Source: Sanguibacter sp. HDW7 (GTDB lineage: Bacteria > Actinomycetota > Actinomycetes > Actinomycetales > Cellulomonadaceae). Taken from it: a stretch of DNA of 64,000 nt. The stretch lies in the NCBI RefSeq assembly GCF_011300875.1, contig NZ_CP049862.1, forward strand, positions 2,976,001 through 3,040,000, given 5' to 3'. The translations under genes were made by a program, and so were the position numbers. The notes under the pieces were generated by a model. The model did no database searches. It saw nothing but the letters and a program-made list of their open reading frames with translations, and was not told the origin of the DNA. This document shows positions 16,601 through 24,596 of the stretch, piece after piece (positions within the stretch are counted from its first letter, which is position 1; each line of letters opens with the position of its first letter).

Positions 16601-17769
16601 CAGACGCACCCCGCCAGGACCGACGCGGGCAGGCGGGACGCCGCACGGACGACCTGCTCGCCGACGTGCGCGCGGTCGACGGCCGCGAGCGCGACCTCGC
16701 CGTCGAGCGGCGTCGCGTCGTCGATCTTCACCGGCGTCGCGGTCGCCGGGTCGGCGCCCTCCGCGAGGCGGAACAGGCAGTAGCCACCACCCGGCGCGCC
16801 GTGGAGCGCGGACGTCGCGACCGACCCGACCGTCACGGGCTTCGCCGCGGCGAGCGTGAGGTCGAAGAACACCTCGTCGGGTGTCATGTCGTTCGGCGGC
16901 GTGGCGGTGAGGCCCGCCGCGACGAGCCGCGTGCGGAGCTTCTCGGCGTCCGCGCCCTCGAACGCGAAGCCCGTCACCGGCTCCTCCAGGCCGTCGCCGC
17001 CCGTGAGGACGTACGGGCCCGCGACCGGCATCGTCACGGGCCGCCCGTCGCCCGTCGTGAACCGCGCCGCCGACGCCTGCCCGCGGCCCTCGCCGACAGG
17101 GTCGCCCGCGTTGACGGGACGTCCCACGACGACCTCGGGGCGGTCGAGCGCCGTCGTGCCCGCATCGAGGTGGATGACGTACGACGGTCGGAACACGCCG
17201 TCGACCTGCGCGCGGATCGACCGCTGGTAGTCCTTGATCGCGGTGACGAGCGCGATTCCGACCCTGCCACGCGTGTCGACCGCAGCGTTCTTGTGGCCCG
17301 TGGCCTTGAGGAAGCGGACGAGCTCGGTGACGTCACGGCCCGACGCCCCCGCGCCCAGCTCCCGGTGGAACGGCCGCTCGCCACGGTGCGCGCGGAGCGT
17401 CACGCCGTCGACCTCGACGATCCGGGCACCCTCCTTGAGGGCCTTCCCATGCTCGTACAGCACCGCCGTGACGAGGCCAGACGTCGCGAGGTAGGGCTGC
17501 GGCGCCTCGACGAGCGAGAACGCGACGCTCACCGACCGCTCACCGTCCCGTTCGCGCTCGCCGACCGTCACCGTCGTCGGCACCGGGTCCTTCACCGCGT
17601 CGGCCTCCGCCGCGTCCGCGAACGGCACGACGAGCGCCACCCCGACGACAGGGGCCGCCCAGAGCGCCACGAGCGGCACCCAGTACCCCACCTGGCGTAG
17701 CGCGCCCCGCGCCCTGCGGTCGCCGCGCCCCTTGCGATCCCGCTGCCCCCTGCGTTCCCCGCGCGCCAT
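16600..17769 (-). CDS. Membrane-anchored exporter adaptor with peptidoglycan-binding-like domain
   Basis: A 389-residue protein with a very basic N-terminus, one transmembrane helix (VGYWVPLVALWAAPVVGVAL, about residues 28-50) and an extracytoplasmic body. RDVTELVRFLKATGHKNAAV and VGIALVTAIKDYQRS resemble a peptidoglycan-binding-1 repeat. Flanking beta-rich segments (VVVGRPVNAGDPVGEG, then the late VGSVATSALHG) recall the lipoyl/barrel parts of MacA/HlyD adaptors. Such proteins are usual partners of MacB-type transporters in Gram-positive bacteria. It is the first gene of the operon. The ATG at 17769 is used, although a GTG at 17778 is possible. Confidence 0.75.
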   Translation of the reverse strand: MARGERRGQRDRKGRGDRRARGALRQVGYWVPLVALWAAPVVGVALVVPFADAAEADAVKDPVPTTVTVGERERDGERSVSVAFSLVEAPQPYLATSGLVTAVLYEHGKALKEGARIVEVDGVTLRAHRGERPFHRELGAGASGRDVTELVRFLKATGHKNAAVDTRGRVGIALVTAIKDYQRSIRAQVDGVFRPSYVIHLDAGTTALDRPEVVVGRPVNAGDPVGEGRGQASAARFTTGDGRPVTMPVAGPYVLTGGDGLEEPVTGFAFEGADAEKLRTRLVAAGLTATPPNDMTPDEVFFDLTLAAAKPVTVGSVATSALHGAPGGGYCLFRLAEGADPATATPVKIDDATPLDGEVALAAVDRAHVGEQVVRAASRLPASVLAGCV

Positions 17770-18086
17770 CGTGTGCACCCCCTGGTCAGGCGGCCGCCGG
17801 GCGCCGTCGCCCGGACGGTCGGACCGCCCCCGGGTCCTCGCCGCGGCCGGGTCTCGCGTGCGAGCCCCGTCGGTGCAGGTTGTCCGGTGCCGCCAAGACT
17901 GCTCCGTACCATCACGTACGTCCAGCCCCGCACGGTATGAGTGCGGGAACCCCGTACCCCGTCTGAGAAACCCCTGAGTAATGACCCGCTGAACCTGAGC
18001 GTCGCCTGTGAGTCGCCCCTGCCGCCGAGACGGTCCGCTGCGCGCGATCGCCTCGCTCACGGACGCCGCCCTCTGCCCCGGCGAGG
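17770..18086. other. Long leader region of the exporter operon
   Basis: No gene is visible. GTACCATCACGTACG near 17910 is partly palindromic, and CTGAGAAACCCCTGAGTAATG near 17964 is AT-richer than its surroundings and may hold the operon promoter on the minus strand. No clear -35/-10 pair was found. Confidence 0.3.
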
Positions 18087-18144
18087 TAGTCCCCTGCACG
18101 CGACCTCGTCGCGCGCAGGGGATTAGGTCGCGCGCAGAGGACTA
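18087..18144. repeat. CTAG-family intergenic palindrome
   Basis: 18087-18106 and 18125-18144 are inverted copies matching at 18 of 20 positions. The arms contain TAGTCC and GCGACCT; inside, a second weak hairpin forms from CCCCTGC and GCAGGGG. The words ATTAGGTCGCG and GACTATCTCGG link it to the elements at 12.5, 20.1, 21.6, 21.7, 49.7 and 50.9 kb. Confidence 0.7.
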
Positions 18145-18247
18145 TCTCGGTGAGGTGGCGCGGAGCGGGCAGCGCGGGACCCCGGCGCGACGGGTCGCGT
18201 CCGGGGTCCCGGGTCGGAGTGGTGTCGGTCGGCCGACGAAGCGAGGG

Positions 18248-19522
18248 TCAGTCCGACGACTTCGTGCCCTTGTCCGAGGGCTTGCCGGACGGCTTCTCGG
18301 AGGCCTTGTTCGACGGGGCGTCGGACACCTTGTCGGACGGCTTGTCCGCCGGGGCGTCCGACGAGGTCTCGTCGTCGGCGTCTCCAGGCGCGGCTCCCTC
18401 CGACGTGGCGTCGTCGGGCGTCGTCGCACCCTCACCTGGCCGGGACTGCAGCGGGAGGAGCGACAGCGCCGGCGGTCGCGGCGTCGGTGCCTGCGCGCCG
18501 TCCGGGAGGACCGGCTGGCCCTCGTCGTCGGTCGACTCATAGATGTCCCCCGTCGTCCACAGCGGGATGGGGAACGCGTTGTCGACCGCGCGACCCGACT
18601 CGTCGAGACGCGGGACGTAGATCGCCGAGTTGTCGGGCGAGACCGTGTGCCACTCCCCCATCCCGAGGACGAGCGGCCGCCCGGCCTGGTCGACGATCTG
18701 CGCGCCGTCGATGAGCTTGCCGTCCGGGCCGTAGACGAAGAGGTTCGTCGTGCGCTTGCCGTCGACCATCGCGCCCGTGTCGTGGTAGCCGAACGCGTTC
18801 CACGCCGGGATCTGCGCGAGCTGCTCCTGGACCGCGCTCTGGTGAGAGTAGTAGAGGTCGTCACGCGTGTCGGACGCCAGGTTGTCCATCGTCGTGACCG
18901 CGATGCCGAACGTCACCGGCACGAGCACGACCCGGAGGACCCGCCACATGACGGACCACCGGCCGCGCGGGACCCACACACCGCGACCGAACTGGACCGA
19001 GACGACGACACACGCGAGCGTGTACGCCCAGGTGAAGGGGTTCAGCGGCGGCACGACCCGCAGGTTTGCGTCGTTCGCAAGGAACATGAGCGGGAACGAG
19101 ACCACGGCCGCGAGTCCCCACCCACGCAGAACCCACCACAGAGGCGTGAGCGTCAAGAGGAAGTCGCGCGTGGGCGGCCACCATGACGTCGCCTCAAGGC
19201 GACGCGACACGCGCTCCAGGCGCCCGTGCCACCACCCGCTCACAGCATCGACGACGCTCGTGCGACGGCGCGCGGAACCGGCGGGCGGAAGGCCGGCGGA
19301 CTCGCGGAGCTCGGCCGCGTAGGCCTGCGCGGGGCCGAAGCGACCGACGAGGTCGGCGTCGGTCGGGGCTGCGCCGTCGAGGGCGTCCGCGACGGACTCG
19401 GCGAGGTCGGCCTCGAGGCCGCCCGTGAGGTCGTCGAGCACCTCGGGGCCGAGGTCGGCGAGGTGGCTGCGGACCGCCGCGGCGTAGGCGACGACGGGGT
19501 CGAGCATCGTGGGCGCGGACAT
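18248..19522 (-). CDS. HAAS/DUF1700-like membrane protein paired with PadR
   Basis: A 424-residue protein. Residues 1-70 (VAYAAAVRSHLADLGPEVLD, LVGRFGPAQAYAAELRE) match the HAAS/DUF1700 helical signalling domain, which often pairs with PadR regulators. Three hydrophobic segments follow (about 110-215), then an extracytoplasmic part, and a disordered tail of PSDK-like repeats (ADKPSDKVSDAPSNKASEKP). The gene starts on the A of the PadR stop (TGATG), so the two proteins are co-translated. The usual idea, known for the family, is that the membrane protein works under or with the PadR repressor in an envelope response. The exact role is unknown. Confidence 0.8.
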   Translation of the reverse strand: MSAPTMLDPVVAYAAAVRSHLADLGPEVLDDLTGGLEADLAESVADALDGAAPTDADLVGRFGPAQAYAAELRESAGLPPAGSARRRTSVVDAVSGWWHGRLERVSRRLEATSWWPPTRDFLLTLTPLWWVLRGWGLAAVVSFPLMFLANDANLRVVPPLNPFTWAYTLACVVVSVQFGRGVWVPRGRWSVMWRVLRVVLVPVTFGIAVTTMDNLASDTRDDLYYSHQSAVQEQLAQIPAWNAFGYHDTGAMVDGKRTTNLFVYGPDGKLIDGAQIVDQAGRPLVLGMGEWHTVSPDNSAIYVPRLDESGRAVDNAFPIPLWTTGDIYESTDDEGQPVLPDGAQAPTPRPPALSLLPLQSRPGEGATTPDDATSEGAAPGDADDETSSDAPADKPSDKVSDAPSNKASEKPSGKPSDKGTKSSD

Positions 19523-19851
19523 CACGCGGCTCCTTCCAGGTCGAGGAGGCCGGTGAGGGCTCCGGAGAACTCGTGCCACTCCTTGCGCTGCGTCTCGAGC
19601 GAGGCGCGCCCCTGGGGTGTCATGCCGTAGTACTTGCGGTGCGGGCCCTCGTCGGAGGGCACGACGTAGCTCGTGAGCGAGCCCGCCGCGTAGAGGCGGC
19701 GGAGCGTCCCGTAGACGGAGGCGTCGCCGACCTCGGCGAGCCCCGCGGCGCGCAGGCGGCGCACGACGTCGTAGCCGTAGCCGTCCTCGCGGTCGAGCAC
19801 GGCGAGGACCGCCGCGTCGAGCACACCTCGGAGGAGCTGTGTGGTGTCCAT
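19522..19851 (-). CDS. PadR family transcriptional regulator
   Basis: A 109-residue PadR regulator. The winged helix begins LLRGVLDAAVLAVLDREDGY, includes GYGYDVVRRLRAAGL and the recognition region DASVYGTLRRLYAAG, and ends with the wing SDEGPHRKYYGMTPQG. The short C-terminal helix is the dimer arm. PadR proteins usually repress their own operon. The direct-repeat region just upstream (CACTACTACGCAACGCGCAC, about 19936-19955) is a possible site but not a clean palindrome. The ATG at 19851 is chosen; longer in-frame starts lack a ribosome site. It is translationally coupled to the membrane protein downstream. Confidence 0.9.
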   Translation of the reverse strand: MDTTQLLRGVLDAAVLAVLDREDGYGYDVVRRLRAAGLAEVGDASVYGTLRRLYAAGSLTSYVVPSDEGPHRKYYGMTPQGRASLETQRKEWHEFSGALTGLLDLEGAA

Positions 19852-20035
19852 GCGTCCCTCTCGTGCCGCGGGTGCGGCGTTCGTCCTTCGTCGGCGCGGC
19901 AGCCCCCTGCCCCGTCGTCCCGACCTTACGCACCGCACACTACTACGCAACGCGCACTACTGTCCGGCACGCAGAACCCCGCGGCGTGTCGTACTGCGTC
20001 GCGCTCCCGCATCGTCGGCCTGCTCCTTCTTCGCC

Positions 20036-20180
20036 GAGCTAGTCCCCCCTGCGCTGAGCGGGTCCTTCTGCGCCGAGCCAGTCCTTGCCGCTCGACCTGG
20101 TCGCCCTGCGCCGAGCTAGTCCTCGCGACTCGACCTAGTCGCCCAGGCCGACTAGGTCGAAGCAGGAGGACTAGGTCGCG
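20036..20180. repeat. Compound CTAG-family palindrome cluster
   Basis: This divergent intergenic region between the PadR and pentapeptide genes contains many variants of GAGCTAGTCC and GACCTAGTC. The cleanest element is a perfect 12-bp inverted repeat (20130-20141 with 20149-20160, arms TCGACCTAGTCG). Upstream copies with GAGCTAGTCC, GAGCCAGTCC and GACCTGGTC look like decayed units. The remaining bases from 19852 to 20035 hold only the PadR promoter region. Confidence 0.7.
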
Positions 20181-20220
20181 CACGTCACCGGCTGTCGGCG
20201 GGGCGTGGTTGGGTGGGGGG

Positions 20221-20805
20221 ATGAAGATCTCCCGGGGTGCGACAGTTGACGACGTCCGGCTCGACGGGGTCGACCTCACCGGGCGCGACCTCACCGACAT
20301 CCGCTTCCTCGAGTGCGCGCTCAGCGCCTGCACGCTCGACGACGTCACGCTCACCGGCGCACGCCTCGTCGACACCGACTGGGACGACGTCCGCGGGACC
20401 GCCGTGAGCCTCAAGGGCGCCTCGATCCTCGGCGGCACCTGGACCGACCTGCGCGCCGGCGCCCTCACCGCGCCCGGCGCGAACGTCGCGCGCCTCTCGA
20501 TCGTCGGCGGCCGCATCGACCACCTCAGCCTGCGGGGCGCCAAGGTCGACGGCCTCTACCTCGACGGCGTGACGATCGGCGACCTCGACCTCGCCGGCGC
20601 GACCGTCACCCGGCTGCGCACGCGCGGGACGACGATCCGCCGGCTCGACGTCGACGAGGCCCGGCTCAAGGACGTCGACCTGCGCGGCGTCGACCTCGCC
20701 GAGGTCGACGGCGCCGCCGGGCTCCGAGGTGCAACCGTCTCGAAGGTCCAGCTCCACGGGCTCGCCACCGGGATGGCCGCGGCGCTCGGCATCAAGATCG
20801 GCTGA
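20221..20805 (+). CDS. Pentapeptide-repeat protein
   Basis: A 194-residue protein made almost wholly of pentapeptide repeats A(D/N)LXX, for example VDLTGRDLTDIRF, LTGARLVDTDW, LRGAKVDGLYLDG and LKDVDLRGVDLAEVD, which fold as a right-handed quadrilateral beta-helix. Some members protect DNA gyrase by mimicking DNA, but most have no known role, and nothing here specifies one. It lacks a signal peptide, so it is cytoplasmic. The ATG at 20221 follows a strong G-rich site (GGTGGGGGG). The gene is monocistronic between CTAG palindromes and a convergent acetyltransferase gene. Confidence 0.88.
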   Translation: MKISRGATVDDVRLDGVDLTGRDLTDIRFLECALSACTLDDVTLTGARLVDTDWDDVRGTAVSLKGASILGGTWTDLRAGALTAPGANVARLSIVGGRIDHLSLRGAKVDGLYLDGVTIGDLDLAGATVTRLRTRGTTIRRLDVDEARLKDVDLRGVDLAEVDGAAGLRGATVSKVQLHGLATGMAAALGIKIG

Positions 20806-20901
20806 CGCCCTGCGGGTGCGCGACTGCTTGCGCCACCGGACGGGTCAGGGGTGCGTCCGCGCAACCAGCCGGCACCCGGGCCCGGCCCGCACCGGCCGCC
20901 C

Positions 20902-21477
20902 TCAGCCCAGGCGGGCCTCGAGCGACGCTCGGCTCGCCGGCCACTCGTCGCGCAGGATCGAGAAGTAGACGGTGTCGCCCCGCGACCCGTCGGGCGCGAC
21001 CCGGTGCGACCGCAGCACACCCTCGCGCGTCGCCCCGAGCCGCTCGATCGCCGCGAGCGAGCGCACGTTGCGCGCGTCGGCCCGCAGCGCGACCCGTTCG
21101 ACGCCCCACGCGTCGAACGCGTGCGTGAGCAGCGCAAGCTTCGTCGCCGCGTTGACGTGCGTCCCCCACCAGCGGCGCCCGTAGAACGTGTGCCCGATCT
21201 CGACGCGACCGATCCGCAGGTCGACGTCGTAGAACGACGTCACGCCGACGACGACGCCCGGCTCGAGCAGCTCGTCGACCACGGCGAACGCGACGACACC
21301 GGGGCGCGACGCGAGGTTCATGACGTGCCGCTCCATCGCCTCGGAGGTGTCCGGGAGGGGCGTCGTCATGCCTGCCCACAGGGCGTCGTCGACGAGCGGG
21401 GCGAGGGCAGGGGCGTGCTCGGCCGCGAGCGGCACGAGCCTCACGCCGCGACCGACGAGGGTGGGGGTCGTCGTCAT
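20902..21477 (-). CDS. GNAT N-acetyltransferase (RimJ/RimL type), copy A
   Basis: A 191-residue acetyltransferase of the RimJ/RimL subgroup, which moves acetyl from acetyl-CoA to an amine, often a protein N-terminus or small molecule. RVEIGHTFYGRRWWGTHVNA (about residues 91-110) is the acetyl-CoA binding region in this subgroup, and DARNVRSLAAIERLGATREG (about 135-155) is its conserved C-terminal signature. The substrate is not predictable. It is a clear paralogue of the gene at 21831-22589 on the same strand (RLGATREG.LR and EWP motifs shared). Two copies of an 85-bp palindromic element lie between them. Confidence 0.88.
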   Translation of the reverse strand: MTTTPTLVGRGVRLVPLAAEHAPALAPLVDDALWAGMTTPLPDTSEAMERHVMNLASRPGVVAFAVVDELLEPGVVVGVTSFYDVDLRIGRVEIGHTFYGRRWWGTHVNAATKLALLTHAFDAWGVERVALRADARNVRSLAAIERLGATREGVLRSHRVAPDGSRGDTVYFSILRDEWPASRASLEARLG

Positions 21478-21558
21478 GCGCCCACCCTCACACGTCGGCC
21501 GCCCACGCCGCAGCCGCTTTCCAGCGCGGCCGACGCACGCGACGCACGCGACGCACGC

Positions 21559-21643
21559 GAGCTAGTCCTCCCGACGCGACCTAGGACACCTGCAGCACTA
21601 TCTCGCGACCACAGGACTAGCTCGGCGGGAGAGGACTGTCTCG
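21559..21643. repeat. CTAG-family element, 85 bp, copy 1
   Basis: An 85-bp unit repeated directly at 21728-21812 with about 77 of 85 bases identical by eye. GAGCTAGTCC (21559-21568) is the exact inverse of GGACTAGCTC further in, and CTATCTCG and ACTGTCTCG appear near the centre and end. It lies between the two paralogous GNAT genes. Confidence 0.8.
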
Positions 21644-21727
21644 TGCGCCCCGACAACCCAGCAGAGTCGGGCAGTCGGGCAACGTCGCGCCCATGCACGG
21701 CTCGCCGGGACGCACCCGGACGCGCGC

Positions 21728-21812
21728 GACCTAGTCCTCCCGACGCGACCTAGGACGTCTGCAGCACTATCTCGAGGCCACAGGACTACCTCGGCCGGAG
21801 AGGACTATCTCG
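21728..21812. repeat. CTAG-family element, 85 bp, copy 2
   Basis: Second direct copy of the unit at 21559-21643, separated by 84 bp of ordinary sequence. It differs at about eight positions (for instance GACCTAG for GAGCTAG and ACTATCTCG for ACTGTCTCG). It ends 18 bp before the stop codon of the second GNAT gene. Confidence 0.8.
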
Positions 21813-21830
21813 CGCGGGCTGGGCGGCCGC

Positions 21831-22589
21831 TCAGCGCTGCGGGCGCGGGCGTCGGGCCTTGCCGCGCAGTCGTGGGCCGCGCCACCGGCGCGACGCCGTG
21901 CCGGCGCCGACCGCCCCGGGGACGTCGAGCGCGACGTCGTCGGACGACGAAACGTCACCCACCGACGCGCCGACGGCCGCGAGCTGCGGGCCGCCGAGCT
22001 GCCCCTCGATGGCGCGCAGCGGGTCGATGCGGGCGATCAGTCGCTCGCGCACGCCCGGCCACTCGGTCGCGAGGATCGAGAACATCACCGAGTCGACGCG
22101 CGTGCCGTCGGGCCCGTCACGGAAGCCGCGCAGCGTGCCCTCGCGGGTCGCGCCGAGCCGCTCGATCGCGGCGAGCGAGCGCGAGTTGCGGGCGTCGGCG
22201 CGCATGGCGACACGGAAGACGTCCATGTGCTCGAACGCGTGCTCCAGGAGCAGGAACTTGGCCGCGGGGTTGATGAGGCGTCCCCACACTTCGCGGTCGT
22301 AGAACGTGCGGCCGATCTCGACGCGTCGGGCCTCGGGATCGTGCGCGACGAGCGCCGTCGAGCCCCGCACCTCGCCGCTGATGGCGTCGATGACGGCGAA
22401 GGGATAGCAGCCCTCGAGCGCGAGGGAGTCCTCGATGTAGTTCATCATGCCCACCTCGCCCTCGGGCAGGGGTGTGCTCATGCCTGCCCACAGGTCTGCG
22501 TCGACCATGCGGGCCAGGTCGCCGACGTGCTTCTGCGTCAGCGGCTCGAGGCGAAATCCGTGCCCCGAGAGAGTGCGATCGTGCTCCAC
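21831..22589 (-). CDS. GNAT N-acetyltransferase (RimJ/RimL type), copy B
   Basis: About 252 residues. The first 190 align with copy A: VEHDRTLSGHGFRLEPLTQK, DADLWAGMSTPLPEGE, VEIGRTFYDREVWGRLINPA, and DARNSRSLAAIERLGATREG. It is an acetyl-CoA-dependent acetyltransferase of unknown substrate. A basic, Arg/Pro-rich tail of about 60 residues (ending RLRGKARRPRPQR) is absent from copy A and may bind nucleic acid. The start is uncertain: GTG at 22589 matches the start of copy A, while GTG at 22607 adds six hydrophobic residues. The pair probably arose by tandem duplication. Confidence 0.83.
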   Translation of the reverse strand: MEHDRTLSGHGFRLEPLTQKHVGDLARMVDADLWAGMSTPLPEGEVGMMNYIEDSLALEGCYPFAVIDAISGEVRGSTALVAHDPEARRVEIGRTFYDREVWGRLINPAAKFLLLEHAFEHMDVFRVAMRADARNSRSLAAIERLGATREGTLRGFRDGPDGTRVDSVMFSILATEWPGVRERLIARIDPLRAIEGQLGGPQLAAVGASVGDVSSSDDVALDVPGAVGAGTASRRWRGPRLRGKARRPRPQR

Positions 22590-22827
22590 AGCGAGAAATA
22601 AGAACACACCTCGGGCGCTGTGCCAACACCCGCGCGACGAACTGTGGGGAGACATCGCGAGACGCCACCTGCGGACAGGCCCGAGAAACCTCGGGAGCCG
22701 CAGAATTCCAACGCTCCGACGACTTCACCCGCGACACCCCGGCGACGCTCGTCACACGCTCCCGCACACCCCTCGGGCGCCCCGTCCGGCCACCGGGACG
22801 CACCGTGTCCGCAGGACGGAGCACCGG
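22590..22827. other. Intergenic region upstream of the SAM riboswitch
   Basis: No gene is visible. A small hairpin (CCCGAG at 22680-22685 with CTCGGG at 22690-22695, 4-nt loop) is the only clear structure. The region must hold the promoter of the acetyltransferase gene on the minus strand. Confidence 0.3.
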
Positions 22828-22833
22828 TAGCAT
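22828..22833 (+). promoter_or_regulatory. Candidate -10 element for the riboswitch-rhodanese-metZ transcript
   Basis: TAGCAT fits the actinobacterial TANNNT -10 pattern and lies 7 nt before the first base-paired part of the riboswitch, where transcription would be expected to begin. No strong -35 hexamer is seen (TGTCCG is at about the right distance). Confidence 0.45.
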
Positions 22834-22835
22834 CC

Positions 22836-22930
22836 GAGGCACCATCCAGAGCGGCCGAGTGACGTGGCACGACGACGCCGCAGCAACCCCCCGGACCGGG
22901 TCAGGGTGCTCCCGCCACGGCCGATGCCGA
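22836..22930 (+). promoter_or_regulatory. SAM riboswitch (S-box/SAM-I-like leader)
   Basis: The leader contains the S-box core in order: ATCCAGAG (22844-22851), GG..GAGTGA with the k-turn GA pair, GGCACGACGA, GCCGC and GCAACC (22882-22887), then a GC-rich P3 hairpin and the conserved GGTGCT (22905-22910). GCGGC (22851-22855) pairs with GCCGC as P2. The final GATG (22923-22926) can pair with CATC (22843-22846) to close P1 weakly. The ribosome site CGGAGAAC is only a few bases beyond, so SAM binding probably blocks translation. It precedes rhodanese and metZ, a sulfur-assimilation pair. Confidence 0.8.
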
Positions 22931-22942
22931 ACGGAGAACGCC

Positions 22943-23365
22943 ATGCCCTACGCAGGAGACGTCACCCCCCACGACGCCTGGGACCAGCTGACGATCGACC
23001 CCCGGACCGTCCTCGTCGACGTCCGGACCGTCGAGGAGTGGCTCGAGATCGGCGTGCCCGACTCCCCGAGCGACGACAAGCCCGTGCACTTCGTCGAGTG
23101 GGCGACGAACGACGGCCCCAACCCGCGCTTCCTCGCACAGCTCGAGGCCGCGGGCGTCGCCAAGGACGCGACGGTTCTCTTCATCTGCCGCTCGGGCGGC
23201 CGCTCGATCGCCGCCGCCGAGGCTGCGACGGCCGCCGGCTGGGCGTCTTCGTACAACGTGCTGCAGGGCTTCGAGGGCGACTTCGACGCGCTCGGCGGCC
23301 GCAGCGTCAACGGCTGGCTCAACGCAGGCCTCCCGACGACGACGTACGCCGGGCCCGCGGAGTGA
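22943..23365 (+). CDS. Rhodanese-like sulfurtransferase
   Basis: A 140-residue single-domain rhodanese. The active loop CRSGGRS (about residue 80) has the Cys that carries persulfide and the closing Arg. DVRTVEEW near residue 28 is the usual first motif. It probably handles sulfane sulfur for the co-translated homocysteine-forming enzyme; the same pairing is known in mycobacteria (Rv0390-metZ). The ATG at 22943 follows GGAGAACGCC. The stop overlaps the metZ GTG by 4 nt. Expression should fall when S-adenosylmethionine is high because of the leader riboswitch. Confidence 0.92.
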   Translation: MPYAGDVTPHDAWDQLTIDPRTVLVDVRTVEEWLEIGVPDSPSDDKPVHFVEWATNDGPNPRFLAQLEAAGVAKDATVLFICRSGGRSIAAAEAATAAGWASSYNVLQGFEGDFDALGGRSVNGWLNAGLPTTTYAGPAE

Positions 23366-24576
23366 GCCGCGGCCCGCTGCCCGAGGGCCTGCGTCCATCG
23401 ACGCTCGCCGTCCGGGGCGGCCAGGAGCGCACGCCGTACGACGAGACCGCGGAGCCGCTGTTCCTCACGCAGGGGTACGTCTACTCGACCGCGGCGGAGT
23501 GCGAGGCGGCGTTCACCGAGGAGATCGACCGCTACGTCTACTCGCGCTACGGCAACCCCACGGTGACGAACTTCGAGGAGCGGCTGCGGCTCCTCGAGGG
23601 TGCCGAGGCGTGCTTCGCGACCGCGACCGGCATGTCCGCGGTGTTCACGGCGCTCGCAGCCGTCTGTCGCCAGGGCTCGCGCGTCGTCGCGTCGCGCGCG
23701 CTTTTCGGGTCGACGCTCGTGGTGCTCAACGACATCCTCGCCGGCTGGGGCGTCGTCACGGACCTCGTCGACGGGCACGACGTCGAGCAGTGGCGCGCGG
23801 CGCTCGCGACGCCGGCGGACGTCGTCTTCTTCGAGTCGCCGTCGAACCCCATGATGGACGTCGTCGACATGCGCGCGGTATCCGACCTCGCGCACGCGGC
23901 GGGCGCGATCGTCATGGTCGACAACGTCTTCGCGACGCCCGTCCTGTCGCGGCCGCTCGACTTCGGCGCGGACGTCGTCATCTACTCCGCGACGAAGCAC
24001 ATCGACGGGCAGGGGCGCGTGCTCGGCGGTGCGATCCTCGGCTCGAAGGAGTTCGTCAAGGGACCGGTGCAGCACCTCGTGCGGAACACGGGTCCGACGA
24101 TGTCCGCGTTCAACGCGTGGGTGCTGCTGAAGTCCCTCGAGACAATGCCGCTGCGTGTGCGCGCGCAGTCCGCGGCAGCGCTCGAGATCGCGACGGCGCT
24201 CGAGGCCGACGACCGCGTCGGGCAGGTCCGCTACCCGTACCTGCCCTCGCACCCGCAGCACGAGCTCGCGGTGCAGCAGCAGTCGGCGGGCGGCACGGTC
24301 GTGACGTTCGACCTCGCGATGCCCGAGGGCACGACGCCCGAGCAGGCGAAGGAGCGGGCCTTCCGCTTCCTCGACGCGCTGCAGCTCATCGACATCTCGA
24401 ACAACCTCGGCGACGCAAAGTCCCTGGTCACGCACCCGGCGACGACGACGCACCGTAAGGTCGGCGCGGCGGGCCGCGCGGCGGTCGGCATCGGCGAGAC
24501 GACGATCCGCTTCTCGGTGGGTCTCGAGGACGTCGCAGACCTCCTGGCCGACGTCCGCCAGGCCCTCTCGGCATAG
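23362..24576 (+). CDS. metZ: O-succinylhomoserine (or O-acetylhomoserine) sulfhydrylase
   Basis: A 404-residue PLP enzyme of the Cys/Met metabolism family. It joins activated homoserine with sulfide to make homocysteine. YSRYGNPTV (about residue 53), the SxSA-type loop SATKHIDGQGR with the PLP Lys (about 213), and the late GRAAVGIGETTIRFSVGLED are diagnostic. Neighbourhood and sequence favour MetZ, but acyl-donor choice (succinyl or acetyl) cannot be decided here. The GTG start at 23362 overlaps the rhodanese stop. A strong hairpin terminator follows at 24597-24631. Confidence 0.9.
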   Translation: MSRGPLPEGLRPSTLAVRGGQERTPYDETAEPLFLTQGYVYSTAAECEAAFTEEIDRYVYSRYGNPTVTNFEERLRLLEGAEACFATATGMSAVFTALAAVCRQGSRVVASRALFGSTLVVLNDILAGWGVVTDLVDGHDVEQWRAALATPADVVFFESPSNPMMDVVDMRAVSDLAHAAGAIVMVDNVFATPVLSRPLDFGADVVIYSATKHIDGQGRVLGGAILGSKEFVKGPVQHLVRNTGPTMSAFNAWVLLKSLETMPLRVRAQSAAALEIATALEADDRVGQVRYPYLPSHPQHELAVQQQSAGGTVVTFDLAMPEGTTPEQAKERAFRFLDALQLIDISNNLGDAKSLVTHPATTTHRKVGAAGRAAVGIGETTIRFSVGLEDVADLLADVRQALSA

Positions 24577-24596
24577 CGCGAGCACCCGGACACCGC

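Noticed and set aside
21559-21812. Direct repeats that might be a CRISPR array
   Set aside because: Only two 85-bp copies, themselves palindromic, with one 84-bp gap and no cas genes.
22836-22930. SAM-IV instead of SAM-I riboswitch
   Set aside because: The ATCCAGAG and GAGTGA k-turn order fits S-box better; SAM-IV lacks that upstream strip. A covariance search could still overturn this.
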